The notes under the pieces are model-generated. The model was not told the DNA's origin. It saw only the letters and a list, made by a program, of their open reading frames with translations, and did not search any database. From JAIBCM01 sp041395165 (lineage in GTDB: Bacteria; Verrucomicrobiota; Verrucomicrobiia; JADLBR01; JAIBCM01), in contig JAWLBA010000002.1 in assembly GCA_041395165.1 (NCBI GenBank), positions 1-64,000 on the forward strand: a stretch of 64,000 nt of DNA, written 5' to 3'. Position 1 is the first letter of the stretch. Each line of letters begins with the position of its first letter. Position numbers and translations under genes: made by a program. Positions 47,639 to 57,320 of this stretch are shown in pieces.

Positions 47639-50131
47639 ATGGAAACCATTCGAACCACGCAGCGAAAAGCTTATCCTTTTCATCAGATTGAGCCGAAGTG
47701 GCAACACTATTGGCTAGATAATAAAACCTTTCGTGCGATGGATCCGGGTGAGCCGGGCAGCGAAAAACCGAAATATTATATTTTAGATATGTTTCCTTAT
47801 CCTTCGGGTGCCGGTTTGCATGTGGGACATCCTGAGGGTTATACCGCGACCGATATTTTAGCGCGCTACAAACGGATGCAGGGTTTTAATGTTTTGCATC
47901 CCATCGGTTGGGATGCGTTTGGTTTGCCCACAGAACGTTACGCAATTCAAACGGGGGTGCATCCTTGTGAAGCGACTGAACGCAATGTGGCAACGTTCAA
48001 ACGACAAATTCAATCTCTCGGTTTTTCTTACGATTGGGATCGTGAAATCAACACGACCGATCCGCATTATTTCAAATGGACGCAATGGATTTTTCTTCAG
48101 CTTTATAAAAAAGGTTTGGCTTACGTGGCGGATGCGCCAGTGTGGTTTTGTCCTGCAATGGGCACGGGGCTTTCAAATGAAGAAATTATTCAGACGCCGG
48201 AAGGCCCAAGATCGGAGCGAGGCAATCATCCGGTAGAAAAAAGAATATTGCGACAGTGGATGCTAAAAATCACAGCTTATGCCGAGCGTTTATTAAATGA
48301 TTTGGAGTTGGTCGAGTGGCCGGAAAACATCAAAGAAATGCAACGCAACTGGATTGGGCGAAGCGAAGGTGCAGAGGTAGTTTTTAAAACGGAATTGGGT
48401 GAGGTCATTACTGTGTTTACAACCCGACCCGACACATTATTTGGTGCGACTTATCTTGTTTTAGCTCCTGAACATCCTTTGGTTTCGCAAATCACAGCAT
48501 CGGATCAAAAGAAAGCAGTAGAAAATTATTGTCGTGTTGCTTCGCAAAAAAGTGATTTAGAACGCACGGATTTAGCAAAAGAAAAGACTGGTGTGTTTAC
48601 CGGAGCTTACGCTTTCAATCCGGTTTATTCGGCGGATGATCCTAAGGCAAAAATTCCGATTTGGATTGCTGATTATGTGCTCGCAACTTACGGCACAGGC
48701 GCCATTATGGCCGTGCCAGCGCATGATGAACGCGATCACGAATTTGCTACTCAATTTCATTTGTCTGTAGTTCAAGTTGTCAAACCTCCGGCCGGCCATA
48801 CTGAAAAATGTTACACGGGCGATGGGCAAGCGATTCATTCAGGAGAATTTAATGGTTTATCCACCGCAGAATTTAAGAAGCAAATCACTCAATGGCTTGA
48901 AGAAAAAAATCTCGGAAAGAAAAAAGTGAATTACAAACTGCGCGATTGGCTTTTTTCGCGACAACTTTATTGGGGCGAGCCTTTTCCGATTGTGTGGCAC
49001 GGAGAAAGTCATGAGTCGATTGCGGAAACGGATTTGCCCGTTTTGCCTCCTGATTTGACCGATTTTAAACCTACGCCAGATGGCAACCCGCCGCTGACAC
49101 GAGCAAATGATTGGGTTAATTTATCGAATGGCGGGAGGCGCGAAACCAATGTGATGCCGAATTGGGCGGGTTCGTGTTGGTATTATTTGCGTTATATCGA
49201 TCCGAAAAATGACACGACATTTTGTCAATCCGTAAAAGAAGAATATTGGATGGGGAAGCATGGTGTGGATCTTTACATTGGCGGGGCTGAGCATGCAGTT
49301 TTGCATCTGCTTTATGCGCGGTTTTGGCATAAGGTGCTGTTTGATTTGGGACACGTTTCTACACCTGAACCGTTTCATCGTTTGATTAACCAAGGATTAA
49401 TTTTAGGCGAAGATGGACAAAAAATGTCGAAGAGTCGTGGCAATGTGATTAATCCCGATGATGTGGTGGGAGAGTTTGGCGCGGACAGTTTTCGTCTTTA
49501 TGAAATGTTCATGGGGCCTTTGGAACAAAGTAAACCGTGGTCGATGCAAGGTATTCGCGGTGTGCACAATTTTTTGGCACGCGTCTGGCGTTTGTTTGTG
49601 GAGGAAAAAGAAGATGCGTATCAATTGGCCGCATCGATTCAAGAGGGAGATCCATCGCTAGAAGCTAATAAACTTTTGCATCAAACCATAAAAAGAGTAA
49701 CTGAAGATATTGAGAGCATGCGATTTAACACTGCGATTTCCGCGCTCATGGAGTGGGTGAATGAAACGATGAAAAGGGTGGCAAGCACTCAGTTTTTATC
49801 CAAGGAAAGTGTGGAGACTTTTGTTAAATTGCTAGCGCCTTTGGCGCCTCATTTAGCGGAAGAATTATGGAAATTATTAGGGTATTCTAAGACTTTGGCT
49901 TATGAAAATTGGCCGCAATTTGATGCCCAATTTTTAGTGGAAGACGAAGTGGAAATGGTCGTGCAAATCAATGGAAAAGTGCGAACAAAGCTGACAGTGG
50001 CTGTTTCTCTTGATGAAGAAAAATTAAAACAAACGGTTTTGGATTCCGAATCCATCAAAAAATTATTAGGGGATCAGCCGATTAAAAAATGGATTATTGT
50101 GCGGGGCAAACTCGTGAATTTAGTGGTTTAA
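47639..50131 (+). CDS. leuS: Leucyl-tRNA synthetase
   Basis: A class I synthetase of about 830 residues. The HIGH motif is in YPSGAGLHVGHPEGY and KMSKS is in GQKMSKSRGNVINPDDV. The CP1 editing domain has TTRPDTLFGATYLVLAPEHP and the GTGAIMAVPAHDERD block whose Asp gives proofreading. The C-terminal domain ends with VQINGKVRTKLTV. ATG at 47639 is chosen because the family N-terminus begins shortly before YPFHQIEPKWQHYW; an upstream start would overlap vapC. Confidence 0.97.
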   Translation: METIRTTQRKAYPFHQIEPKWQHYWLDNKTFRAMDPGEPGSEKPKYYILDMFPYPSGAGLHVGHPEGYTATDILARYKRMQGFNVLHPIGWDAFGLPTERYAIQTGVHPCEATERNVATFKRQIQSLGFSYDWDREINTTDPHYFKWTQWIFLQLYKKGLAYVADAPVWFCPAMGTGLSNEEIIQTPEGPRSERGNHPVEKRILRQWMLKITAYAERLLNDLELVEWPENIKEMQRNWIGRSEGAEVVFKTELGEVITVFTTRPDTLFGATYLVLAPEHPLVSQITASDQKKAVENYCRVASQKSDLERTDLAKEKTGVFTGAYAFNPVYSADDPKAKIPIWIADYVLATYGTGAIMAVPAHDERDHEFATQFHLSVVQVVKPPAGHTEKCYTGDGQAIHSGEFNGLSTAEFKKQITQWLEEKNLGKKKVNYKLRDWLFSRQLYWGEPFPIVWHGESHESIAETDLPVLPPDLTDFKPTPDGNPPLTRANDWVNLSNGGRRETNVMPNWAGSCWYYLRYIDPKNDTTFCQSVKEEYWMGKHGVDLYIGGAEHAVLHLLYARFWHKVLFDLGHVSTPEPFHRLINQGLILGEDGQKMSKSRGNVINPDDVVGEFGADSFRLYEMFMGPLEQSKPWSMQGIRGVHNFLARVWRLFVEEKEDAYQLAASIQEGDPSLEANKLLHQTIKRVTEDIESMRFNTAISALMEWVNETMKRVASTQFLSKESVETFVKLLAPLAPHLAEELWKLLGYSKTLAYENWPQFDAQFLVEDEVEMVVQINGKVRTKLTVAVSLDEEKLKQTVLDSESIKKLLGDQPIKKWIIVRGKLVNLVV

Positions 50132-50189
50132 ATCCAATAAGATAATCAAAAAAACTTGTGGAGCGACCGGAAAGGAGTAAATAGAGAAT

Positions 50190-50630
50190 ATGGCTACGAA
50201 AAACCCTGCTCAATTTAATAAAATTTTAGTTCCCTTAGACTTTTCGCCGACTTCACAAAAAGCGTTAAATCGCGCAATTGCTTTGGCCCAACAATCGAAG
50301 GCTTCCTTGATTTTAATCCATGTGGTTACGTTTACCATGGTGGCAGGCGCCGAGCAATTTACTGCTATTGATTGGTATCAACGTTTGCAGGATGAAGCGA
50401 AGAAAAGTTTGAAAAAAATTCAAAATAAAATTCCTGCTTCGATTCGCTCGGAAATTATATTGGATACTGGCAATCCTTTTGATCTGATTTGTCGCGCAGC
50501 AAAAAAGAAAAATGCTGATCTTATTGTGATTTCCACACACGGTTTTTCTGGGTTGAAGCATGTGCTGTTAGGCAGCACGGCGGAACGCGTGATTCGTCAC
50601 GCCCCATGTCCTGTTTTAGTAGTGCGATAA
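50190..50630 (+). CDS. Universal stress protein (UspA family)
   Basis: A 146-residue single Usp domain. It starts FNKILVPLDFSPTSQKALNR and ends with the ATP-binding pattern STHGFSGLKHVLLGSTAERV, then IRHAPCPVLVVR (G-2x-G-9x-G-S/T type). It should therefore be an ATP-binding Usp. An AAAGGAG ribosome site precedes ATG. NuoA follows after four bases. Confidence 0.93.
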   Translation: MATKNPAQFNKILVPLDFSPTSQKALNRAIALAQQSKASLILIHVVTFTMVAGAEQFTAIDWYQRLQDEAKKSLKKIQNKIPASIRSEIILDTGNPFDLICRAAKKKNADLIVISTHGFSGLKHVLLGSTAERVIRHAPCPVLVVR

Positions 50631-50634
50631 ATTC

Positions 50635-51006
50635 ATGGTTAGCGACTATTTTCCGCTTCTGATTCAAATTTTCGTTGCGATTGCTTTTGCAGGTGGCGCA
50701 TTAGTGGCGCCGCTAATATTGGGCAAAAAAATTAAACACACTCAAGCCAAAGATATGCCTTACGAGTGCGGCATGAATCCCATTAGCCCATCTAATCCCC
50801 GTTTTTCGGTAAAATTTTATTTGGTGGCGATGCTTTTTATTGTTTTCGATATCGAAATTGTTTTTCTTTATCCTTGGGCTTTGGTTTTTAAGGAAATGAC
50901 AACAGAAATGTGGAGCGTGTTAGGGGCTATGCTTTTATTCCAAGGTGTTTTGTTTGTTGGTTTTTTGTATGAGTTAAAAAAAGGCGCGCTCGATTGGAAG
51001 CGTTAA
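50635..51006 (+). CDS. nuoA: NADH-quinone oxidoreductase subunit A, isolated from the other nuo genes
   Basis: A 123-residue protein with three membrane helices and the diagnostic DMPYECGMNPISPSNPRFSV and VKFYLVAMLFIVFDIEIVFL. It is part of the membrane arm of complex I. No nuoB-N gene follows; serA comes next after six bases. The rest of the complex must be encoded elsewhere. Motifs look intact, so this is a relocated rather than a decayed gene. Confidence 0.95.
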   Translation: MVSDYFPLLIQIFVAIAFAGGALVAPLILGKKIKHTQAKDMPYECGMNPISPSNPRFSVKFYLVAMLFIVFDIEIVFLYPWALVFKEMTTEMWSVLGAMLLFQGVLFVGFLYELKKGALDWKR

Positions 51007-51012
51007 GCATTT

Positions 51013-52608
51013 ATGGCGGCATCTTATCGTGTTTTTGTGGCAGAAACCGTTTCTGAACGGGGTTTGGAAGTTTTAAAACAAAGCGGCCAAATTGAAGTTA
51101 TTCAAGCTAAGGATGTTTCAGCTGAAAAGCTTTCTGTCGTTCTTGCGGAAGTGGATGGGTTAATTGTTCGCAGTGCGACACAAGTGAATGCAGATTTTCT
51201 TAAAAAAACGCCAAAACTGAAAGTGATTGGGCGTGCAGGTGTGGGGGTCGATAATGTTGATGTCGACGCAGCGACTGAGCGCGGTATACTGGTCATGAAC
51301 ACGCCAGGTGGCAATACGATTTCCACGGCGGAACATGCGCTTTCGTTGCTTTTTTCTTTAGCACGACACATCCCTCAAGCCCACGCTTCGATGAAAGCGG
51401 GTAAGTGGGATCGCAAATCGTTCCAGGGCACGGAACTCTACGGTAAAACGCTAGGAATTATCGGCATGGGACGCATTGGCGGTGAGGTCGCCCGACGCGC
51501 GATTGCTTTGGGCATGCGCGTGAAAGTGTTTGATCCTTATATGTCGCTTAGCCGGGCGAAAAGTTTGCAGGTTGAGCTTTGCGAAAAAGTGGAACAACTT
51601 TTGCCGGAAGCTGATTTTATTACATTGCATTCTCCACTTACGGCTGAAACGAAAAATATTTTGAATGCAAAGACTTTGACTCTTTGCAAAAAAGGTGTGC
51701 GCATTGTGAACTGTGCGCGCGGCGGATTGGTTGATGAAGAGGCTTTGGCAGAGGCGCTCAAGAATGGGCAAGTGGGAGGAGCGGCATTGGATGTTTACGA
51801 AGTGGAACCACCTCCTGGCGATTGGCCATTACGAGAAATTCCCAATCTCATTCTTTCTCCGCATTTGGGAGCTTCTACTGCCGAAGCGCAGGAAAATGTG
51901 GGTGTTGAAATTGCAGAACAAATCACCGATTTTTTATTAAACGGTGTCGTGCGCAATTCCGTAAATCTTCCCAGTGTCGATGCCAAAACGATGGAAGTGT
52001 TGCGGCCTTATTTGTTGCTGGGAAGGAAGCTGGGTTCTCTGTTGTCTCAAGTCGGACCGAAACGTGCCGAGCAATTAACGATTCGTTATTACGGTCCTAT
52101 TACTGATTATACCGTTGCGCCTGTGACACGGGCGATATTGGAAGGGTTTCTGAAACAGGCCGCGGGTAGCGAGATGAATCAAATCAATGTTACCAAATTT
52201 GCGCAAACTTTGGGATTGAAATTTAACGAGATTAAAGCGCATGAAGCTTGCGATTACGCTGAACTGGTAGAGGTGGAAGCGCGAGCGGGCGAAGAAACTA
52301 TTTCTGTAGCAGCTACCTTTTTCGGCCAAAATCCGCGCTTGGTTCGGTTTAATGACGGCGCCATCGAAAGTGGCACGGATGGCGTGCTCTTCTTCATGGA
52401 AAACAAAGATCGTCCTGGTATTGTTGGATGGATCGGAACGTTGATGGGTAAATATCAAGTGAATATCGCGAATATGGCTTTGAGTCGTAACAAGCAAGGG
52501 GGCCGCGCGTTAACCATTTTGCAACTGGATAGCGCTCCACCCGAAGAAGCGCTCAAGGAAATTCGACAAGAGAAAGATATTTATTCAGTTAAATTGGCTC
52601 AGTTATAA
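51013..52608 (+). CDS. serA: D-3-phosphoglycerate dehydrogenase (long, ACT-containing form)
   Basis: SerA oxidises 3-phosphoglycerate in the first step of serine synthesis. The 531-residue protein has the NAD fold with IIGMGRIGGEVARRAIALGM, catalytic segments VIGRAGVGVDNVD, NCARGGLVDEEAL and PHLGASTAEAQENV. It continues with an ASB domain (about 315-450) and a C-terminal ACT domain (DRPGIVGWIGTLMGKYQVNI), which bind effector serine. Length matches the long bacterial form. The last six bases overlap the convergent potA gene. Confidence 0.96.
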   Translation: MAASYRVFVAETVSERGLEVLKQSGQIEVIQAKDVSAEKLSVVLAEVDGLIVRSATQVNADFLKKTPKLKVIGRAGVGVDNVDVDAATERGILVMNTPGGNTISTAEHALSLLFSLARHIPQAHASMKAGKWDRKSFQGTELYGKTLGIIGMGRIGGEVARRAIALGMRVKVFDPYMSLSRAKSLQVELCEKVEQLLPEADFITLHSPLTAETKNILNAKTLTLCKKGVRIVNCARGGLVDEEALAEALKNGQVGGAALDVYEVEPPPGDWPLREIPNLILSPHLGASTAEAQENVGVEIAEQITDFLLNGVVRNSVNLPSVDAKTMEVLRPYLLLGRKLGSLLSQVGPKRAEQLTIRYYGPITDYTVAPVTRAILEGFLKQAAGSEMNQINVTKFAQTLGLKFNEIKAHEACDYAELVEVEARAGEETISVAATFFGQNPRLVRFNDGAIESGTDGVLFFMENKDRPGIVGWIGTLMGKYQVNIANMALSRNKQGGRALTILQLDSAPPEEALKEIRQEKDIYSVKLAQL

Positions 52609-53679
52609 ATTTCCCGTTGGATAAATTCTGGCATTTTCAGAGTTCCAAGAAAGAAAAACGTTAGCGCCTTCGGTGTGACTGGGTGTGCCGCGTTGTCGAA
52701 TTTCTAAAACTCGAAAGGGTCCAAGTTGGGTAATGATTAAATATTCTGTAGTGGCTCCGAGGTAGTGGGCTTGAACGATTTTGCCGCTTAAAGAATGGGG
52801 CAATTGTTGTGAAGTGATTTGCACATTTTCCGGACGAATCATTAATTGCACGTCGGATTCGAGATTTAAGGAAGTAGTTAAGTGGCCTTGAAAATTTAAA
52901 GAATCTATTTGTATGGTTCCGTAAGAGTTTTGCATTTGTTTTAATTTGCCCGTGATGAAATTTGTCTTTCCGATAAATCTTGCGACGTAACCGTTAATCG
53001 GTTGTTCATAAATATCTACAGGTGTGCCGACTTGTTGCAGAAATCCATTTTGCATAACGGCTAAACGATCGGAAAGAATCAGTGCTTCTTCTTGGTCGTG
53101 AGTCACGTAGAGAAAAGTAATGCGAGTGCTGCGCTGAAGTTGTTTTAAGCTTTCGCGCAGTTCCTGACGAATTTTTGCATCCAATGCGGAAAGGGGTTCA
53201 TCTAAAAGCAAAACAGCAGGTCGATCGACAATGGCGCGAGCTAAAGCGACACGTTGCTGTTGACCTCCGGAAAGCTGAGATGGTTTCCGTTCGCTGAAAC
53301 CGCTTAAACCGACTAATTGTAAGGCTTCATCAATTTTTTGTTTTTGCTCAGAAGCGCCAATGCGTTTGATATCGAGAGCGAATGCTACGTTATCGCGAAC
53401 GGTGAGATGAGGAAAAAGCGCGTAATCTTGGAAAACAGTGTGAACATTGCGTCGATAAGCCGAAGTTTGAGTCACGTTTTGATCGCCAATCCATATTTCG
53501 CCTTGGTCCGGTTTTTCAAAGCCGCCGATTAGTCGGAGCAAAGTTGTTTTGCCAGAGCCGGAAGCACCTAAAAGTGTGAAAAATTCGCCTGATTGAATTT
53601 CGAGAGAAATATTTTCGACACCGCGTGCGTTACCGTAGGATTTTTTTAAGCTACGAATGGAAATAGAACCTGAGGTCAT
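52603..53679 (-). CDS. potA: Spermidine/putrescine ABC transporter ATP-binding protein
   Basis: A 358-residue ATPase with Walker A LLGASGSGKTTLLRLIGGFE, signature LSGGQQQRVALARAIVDRPA and Walker B VLLLDEPLSALD. The C-terminal TOBE domain (about 275-350) includes MIRPENVQI. It is the last gene of potD-potB-potC-potA on the minus strand, two bases after potC. Context (PotD-like binding protein) favours polyamine import over other small organic cations. Confidence 0.92.
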   Translation of the reverse strand: MTSGSISIRSLKKSYGNARGVENISLEIQSGEFFTLLGASGSGKTTLLRLIGGFEKPDQGEIWIGDQNVTQTSAYRRNVHTVFQDYALFPHLTVRDNVAFALDIKRIGASEQKQKIDEALQLVGLSGFSERKPSQLSGGQQQRVALARAIVDRPAVLLLDEPLSALDAKIRQELRESLKQLQRSTRITFLYVTHDQEEALILSDRLAVMQNGFLQQVGTPVDIYEQPINGYVARFIGKTNFITGKLKQMQNSYGTIQIDSLNFQGHLTTSLNLESDVQLMIRPENVQITSQQLPHSLSGKIVQAHYLGATTEYLIITQLGPFRVLEIRQRGTPSHTEGANVFLSWNSENARIYPTGNL

Positions 53680-53681
53680 AA

Positions 53682-54440
53682 TTATTCTTTGGAAAAACGT
53701 TGGCTGAGGAGGACTAAACCGCAGGAAAGAATTAAAATCATCGTGACGATAGCGTTAATTTCTGGGGTCATACCAAAACGCAAACGAGCCCAAATTTCGG
53801 TGGGAAGTGTATTTTGTTGTCCGGTGAGGAAAAGAGTCACAATGATTTCGTCGAAACTTAAAGTGAAAGCTAAAAGCGCGCCAGCAATAATGGAAGATCG
53901 CATCGCAGGGAAAAGCACTTTTTGAAAAGTTTGACGCGGATTAGAACCGAGATCTGCGGCGGCTTCTTCCAGATTTTTCGGTAAGCGCGCCAAACGTGAA
54001 GCTACGGTGTTAAAGACCACGGGAAATCCAAACGTGGCGTGGCCGATCATGACGGTTGCTAAACCTAAAGGTAAATGAATTGTCGCAAAAAAACTTAACA
54101 TGGCCACACCGGTAATAATTCCTGGAAGTAAAATGGGTAACATGATTGCGGTGCGAAAAGCTGTGCGACCCAAAAATTGATAACGTTGAACGGCTAAAGC
54201 GCCGAGTGTACCGAGAGTTGAGGCTACAAGAGTTGCGATGAAGGCAATTTTTAAACTGTTTTCTAATCCAGCTTTTAATCGGGCGTCTTGCAAGGCGTCA
54301 CGGTACCAATCAAACGTCCAACCTGAAATGGGCAGAGAAAGAATTTCGCTTTGGCTAAAACTAAAAAGAATAATCACCGCGATGGGCAAATACATGAAAA
54401 GGTAAACCAGTGTGGTGTAAAAACCTAAAGTCCACTTCAT
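53682..54440 (-). CDS. potC: Spermidine/putrescine ABC transporter permease
   Basis: From ATG 54440 it has 252 residues and six membrane helices (MKWTLGFYTTLVYLFMYLPI is the first). The EAA loop is LEEAAADLGSNPRQTFQKVL, as in PotC/PotI. The ATG overlaps the potB stop by four bases. A longer reading upstream is unlikely because it would run through the end of potB in another frame. Confidence 0.92.
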   Translation of the reverse strand: MKWTLGFYTTLVYLFMYLPIAVIILFSFSQSEILSLPISGWTFDWYRDALQDARLKAGLENSLKIAFIATLVASTLGTLGALAVQRYQFLGRTAFRTAIMLPILLPGIITGVAMLSFFATIHLPLGLATVMIGHATFGFPVVFNTVASRLARLPKNLEEAAADLGSNPRQTFQKVLFPAMRSSIIAGALLAFTLSFDEIIVTLFLTGQQNTLPTEIWARLRFGMTPEINAIVTMILILSCGLVLLSQRFSKE

Positions 54441-55303
54441 AAATTTTCGAGCGCTCCTTTTTTGGAAAGAAAACTCATGAGGAAAAATAAAATGATTAAT
54501 AAAACGGTCGCAAACGCGGCGCCTAAGGGCCAATTATCCGCCACGCCGAATTGGGAGGCAACAATATTACCGGCGAGAATATCGCCCGCACCGCCAACCA
54601 TCGAAGGAGTGATGTAATCACCAACCGTTAAACTGAAAACGGAAAGTCCACCCGCTAATAGGCCTGGAATAATTAGCGGAAAAACGATGCGTTGTAATGT
54701 GATCCTACCGGATGCTCCTAAATCAGCTGAAGCTTCGAGAAGACGTTTGGGGAGTCGCTCGAAGGCGCCGATCAGAGGCAAAACCATAAACGGAAGCCAA
54801 ATGTAACATAATGTTATTACCATGGAAAATTGGTTGTAGAGAAAAAGAGTGGTAGGTTCTTTTAGAAAATGAAATTGAGTGAGAAAGCCGTTGAGCACAC
54901 CGTTGTAACCTAAAATAATTCGCCACGCAAAAATGCGAACGAGATAACTTGACCATAAAGGCAGCAAGAGCAAAATCATTGCGATATTTTTGAAACGACC
55001 TGTGTGAAGTGCAATGAAGTAGGCTGCAGGCAGAGCGATCAACGCGTCAATAACCGTGACCAGAGTCGCGATACGAAATGTGCGAAAAAGTGTGTTGCGA
55101 TATCCAGGATTAGAAAAAATTTCGATAAAATTTTCTAACGTGAAAGTGCGCACCACTCGCACGTAATCGTGATGAAAAAATGCGTAAGCGAGCAATAAAA
55201 CGAGTGGAACAAAATAAAAGAAGGTTAGCCAAGAAAAAGCGGGTGAGAAAGTGATCCAAAAAGAGAAATCTCGCGGACGTTTAGCAATTTCCGCTTTAGT
55301 CAT
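54437..55303 (-). CDS. potB: Spermidine/putrescine ABC transporter permease
   Basis: A 288-residue permease with six helices. The first is at about 19-38 (AFSWLTFFYFVPLVLLLAYA). The EAA loop is LLEASADLGASGRITLQRIV. It pairs with PotC to form the channel. The C-terminus is LSKKGALENL, overlapping potC by four bases, which implies coupled translation. Confidence 0.92.
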   Translation of the reverse strand: MTKAEIAKRPRDFSFWITFSPAFSWLTFFYFVPLVLLLAYAFFHHDYVRVVRTFTLENFIEIFSNPGYRNTLFRTFRIATLVTVIDALIALPAAYFIALHTGRFKNIAMILLLLPLWSSYLVRIFAWRIILGYNGVLNGFLTQFHFLKEPTTLFLYNQFSMVITLCYIWLPFMVLPLIGAFERLPKRLLEASADLGASGRITLQRIVFPLIIPGLLAGGLSVFSLTVGDYITPSMVGGAGDILAGNIVASQFGVADNWPLGAAFATVLLIILFFLMSFLSKKGALENL

Positions 55304-55327
55304 TGTTTTACTCAGATTTAGGAAAGA

Positions 55328-56371
55328 TTACTGGCCGCGAAATTCGTTCCAAAGTGCGGTCCATTCATCGTAATTTTTGACTGTTTCCCAAAAATAAATT
55401 TTGCTGCGATAACTTTCCATGTCATCAATATGGTAATCCGCTTTTTCTTGCGCGGAAAGCAACGGTGCAATGTTTTGAGAGACGGGCCAGTATTGAGAAA
55501 CTTCGACGAGTTTCTTTTGAGGTTCTCCTTCGAGCATGTAATTCATGAATTGATGCGCAATTTTCGCGTGAGGCGAGCCTTTGATAATCATCCAAGAATC
55601 AGACCATCCGGTAGTGCCTTCTTCAGGAATGGTTGCCCCGACAGGAAAGCCAGCTTTTTTGAGTTGTGCAACGGTGACGGCCCAACCCCAGGCCATAGTG
55701 ATTTCTTTATTGAGAAAAAGTTGAGCCAGCTCGCCTTGGCTGGTCCAGAATTTGCGAAGTTGTGGGCGTAGCGCCAGGAGTTGTGGTTTCATTGTTTGTA
55801 GATCGGGTTGGGTGAGTTGAAATAGATCCTTTTGACGTCCATGCCAGAGGGCGATGTCGGCAAGAAAAATCGCATAATCATTAATCGAAATTTTATTTTG
55901 ATATTTTTTGTCGTAAAAAATTTTCCAAGATTTGGGTGGCTCTTTGATCGCAGAGGTGTCGTAAATTAAAAAATCAGGTCCCCATGCGATCGAGACGCCA
56001 TAAGATTTTCCATCAAACGTGTTGTAAGTAGGTTTTTGGAAGAGAGAAAAAAGTTTAGAATAATTAGGTACTTGGCTAAGATCGAGTGGTTCGATCAGAT
56101 TGGCGTCGTAAAGACGTCTAGTGAGATCACCAGAAGCTGTAACCATATCATAAGTTTGATTTCCGCCCGCTTTAATTTTGGCAAACATTTCATCGGACGA
56201 GCCGGCGTAAGTGGCGGCGATTTTGTAACCGGTTTTGGCTTCGAATCCTTTGACAAAGGATTCGTCCATGTAACCTTCCCAACCGATGATGCGCAGGGTT
56301 TTATCTTCTGCGTGCAAGAAAGTAGTTAAACAAAGGATAAAAAATAAAAACCAACTGGAGCGAATTTTCAT
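55328..56371 (-). CDS. potD: Polyamine-binding periplasmic protein
   Basis: The 347-residue protein has a signal peptide (MKIRSSWFLFFILCLTTFLH then AED). The mature region starts LRIIGWEGYMDESFVKGFEA, the PotD pattern, followed by YDMVTASGDLTRRL and YGVSIAWGPDFLIYDTSAIK. It delivers spermidine or putrescine to PotBC. Ligand choice cannot be read directly. It is the first gene of the operon; the 172-base spacer upstream shows no obvious regulatory motif to me. Confidence 0.9.
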   Translation of the reverse strand: MKIRSSWFLFFILCLTTFLHAEDKTLRIIGWEGYMDESFVKGFEAKTGYKIAATYAGSSDEMFAKIKAGGNQTYDMVTASGDLTRRLYDANLIEPLDLSQVPNYSKLFSLFQKPTYNTFDGKSYGVSIAWGPDFLIYDTSAIKEPPKSWKIFYDKKYQNKISINDYAIFLADIALWHGRQKDLFQLTQPDLQTMKPQLLALRPQLRKFWTSQGELAQLFLNKEITMAWGWAVTVAQLKKAGFPVGATIPEEGTTGWSDSWMIIKGSPHAKIAHQFMNYMLEGEPQKKLVEVSQYWPVSQNIAPLLSAQEKADYHIDDMESYRSKIYFWETVKNYDEWTALWNEFRGQ

Positions 56372-56543
56372 AATAATTTTCTAAGATTAGGGTTAAGATA
56401 ATAAATTATCGGAAGATTTTCCGAAGTGGTTGCGATGGTTATACCGATCACAATTTAATTTTTAGCTTGGGATCAAACTAAGCGCAAGAGAGAATTGCAC
56501 TTAATCCGCTAGACATCGTGAGTTGATGATCTAATTTTGAATC

Positions 56544-57320
56544 ATGAAAACTTCATTTCTTTTTCTTTTCTTTTTTTTAACCGCTTCTAGTTATGCCGAA
56601 TTAATCAAGCAAAACATCGCTTACGAAGAGGGTGACACGAAAATGGAGGGTTATTTGGTGTATGATGATGCGCAAAAATCGAAACATCCCGGCATTTTGG
56701 TGGTGCATGATTGGATGGGGATTGGCGAGTTTAGTAAGCAAAAGGCGGAGCAGTTGGCGGAGTTGGGTTATGTGGCGTTTGCGGCGGATATTTATGGAAT
56801 AAAAAATCGACCTGCCAATGCAAAGGAAGCGGGTGCGATTTCGGGTCAATTAAAAGGAGATCGGCAACTTCTTCGTTCGCGAGTTTTAGCGGCTTTGAAG
56901 GTTTTGCAAAAGCAGTCTGAAGTGGACAGTGATAAGATGGCAGCGATGGGTTATTGTTTTGGAGGAACAACGGTTTTGGAATTAGCGCGTAGTGGCGCAA
57001 ATGTGGCGGGGGTGGTTTCGTTTCATGGAGGATTAGATTCTCCTACACCTGAGGATGCGAAACAGATTAAGGGTAAAGTTTTAGCGTTGCATGGTGCGGA
57101 TGATCCTTTAGTTCCAGCGGAAGAAGTTGCTGCGTTTCAAAAAGAGATGCGAGACGCGAAGGTGGATTGGCAGATGGTCAGTTACGGTAATGCGGGGCAT
57201 GCGTTTACTTATCCTAAGGCTGCTAGTTATGGCATCGAAGGTGTGGCTTATAATGAATTAGCCGATAAAAGATCGTGGAAAGCGATGAAAGTATTTTTTA
57301 AAGAGTTGTTTCAAGAATGA
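56544..57320 (+). CDS. Secreted dienelactone hydrolase family protein
   Basis: A 258-residue alpha/beta hydrolase with a signal peptide (MKTSFLFLFFFLTASSYAE). The triad of the DLH family is visible: Cys in MGYCFGGTTVLELA, Asp in LHGADDPLVP, His in GNAGHAFTYPKA. Export to the periplasm suggests a general esterase or lactone-cleaving function rather than the catabolic clc pathway, of which no other gene is here. It overlaps the helicase gene by four bases. Confidence 0.9.
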   Translation: MKTSFLFLFFFLTASSYAELIKQNIAYEEGDTKMEGYLVYDDAQKSKHPGILVVHDWMGIGEFSKQKAEQLAELGYVAFAADIYGIKNRPANAKEAGAISGQLKGDRQLLRSRVLAALKVLQKQSEVDSDKMAAMGYCFGGTTVLELARSGANVAGVVSFHGGLDSPTPEDAKQIKGKVLALHGADDPLVPAEEVAAFQKEMRDAKVDWQMVSYGNAGHAFTYPKAASYGIEGVAYNELADKRSWKAMKVFFKELFQE

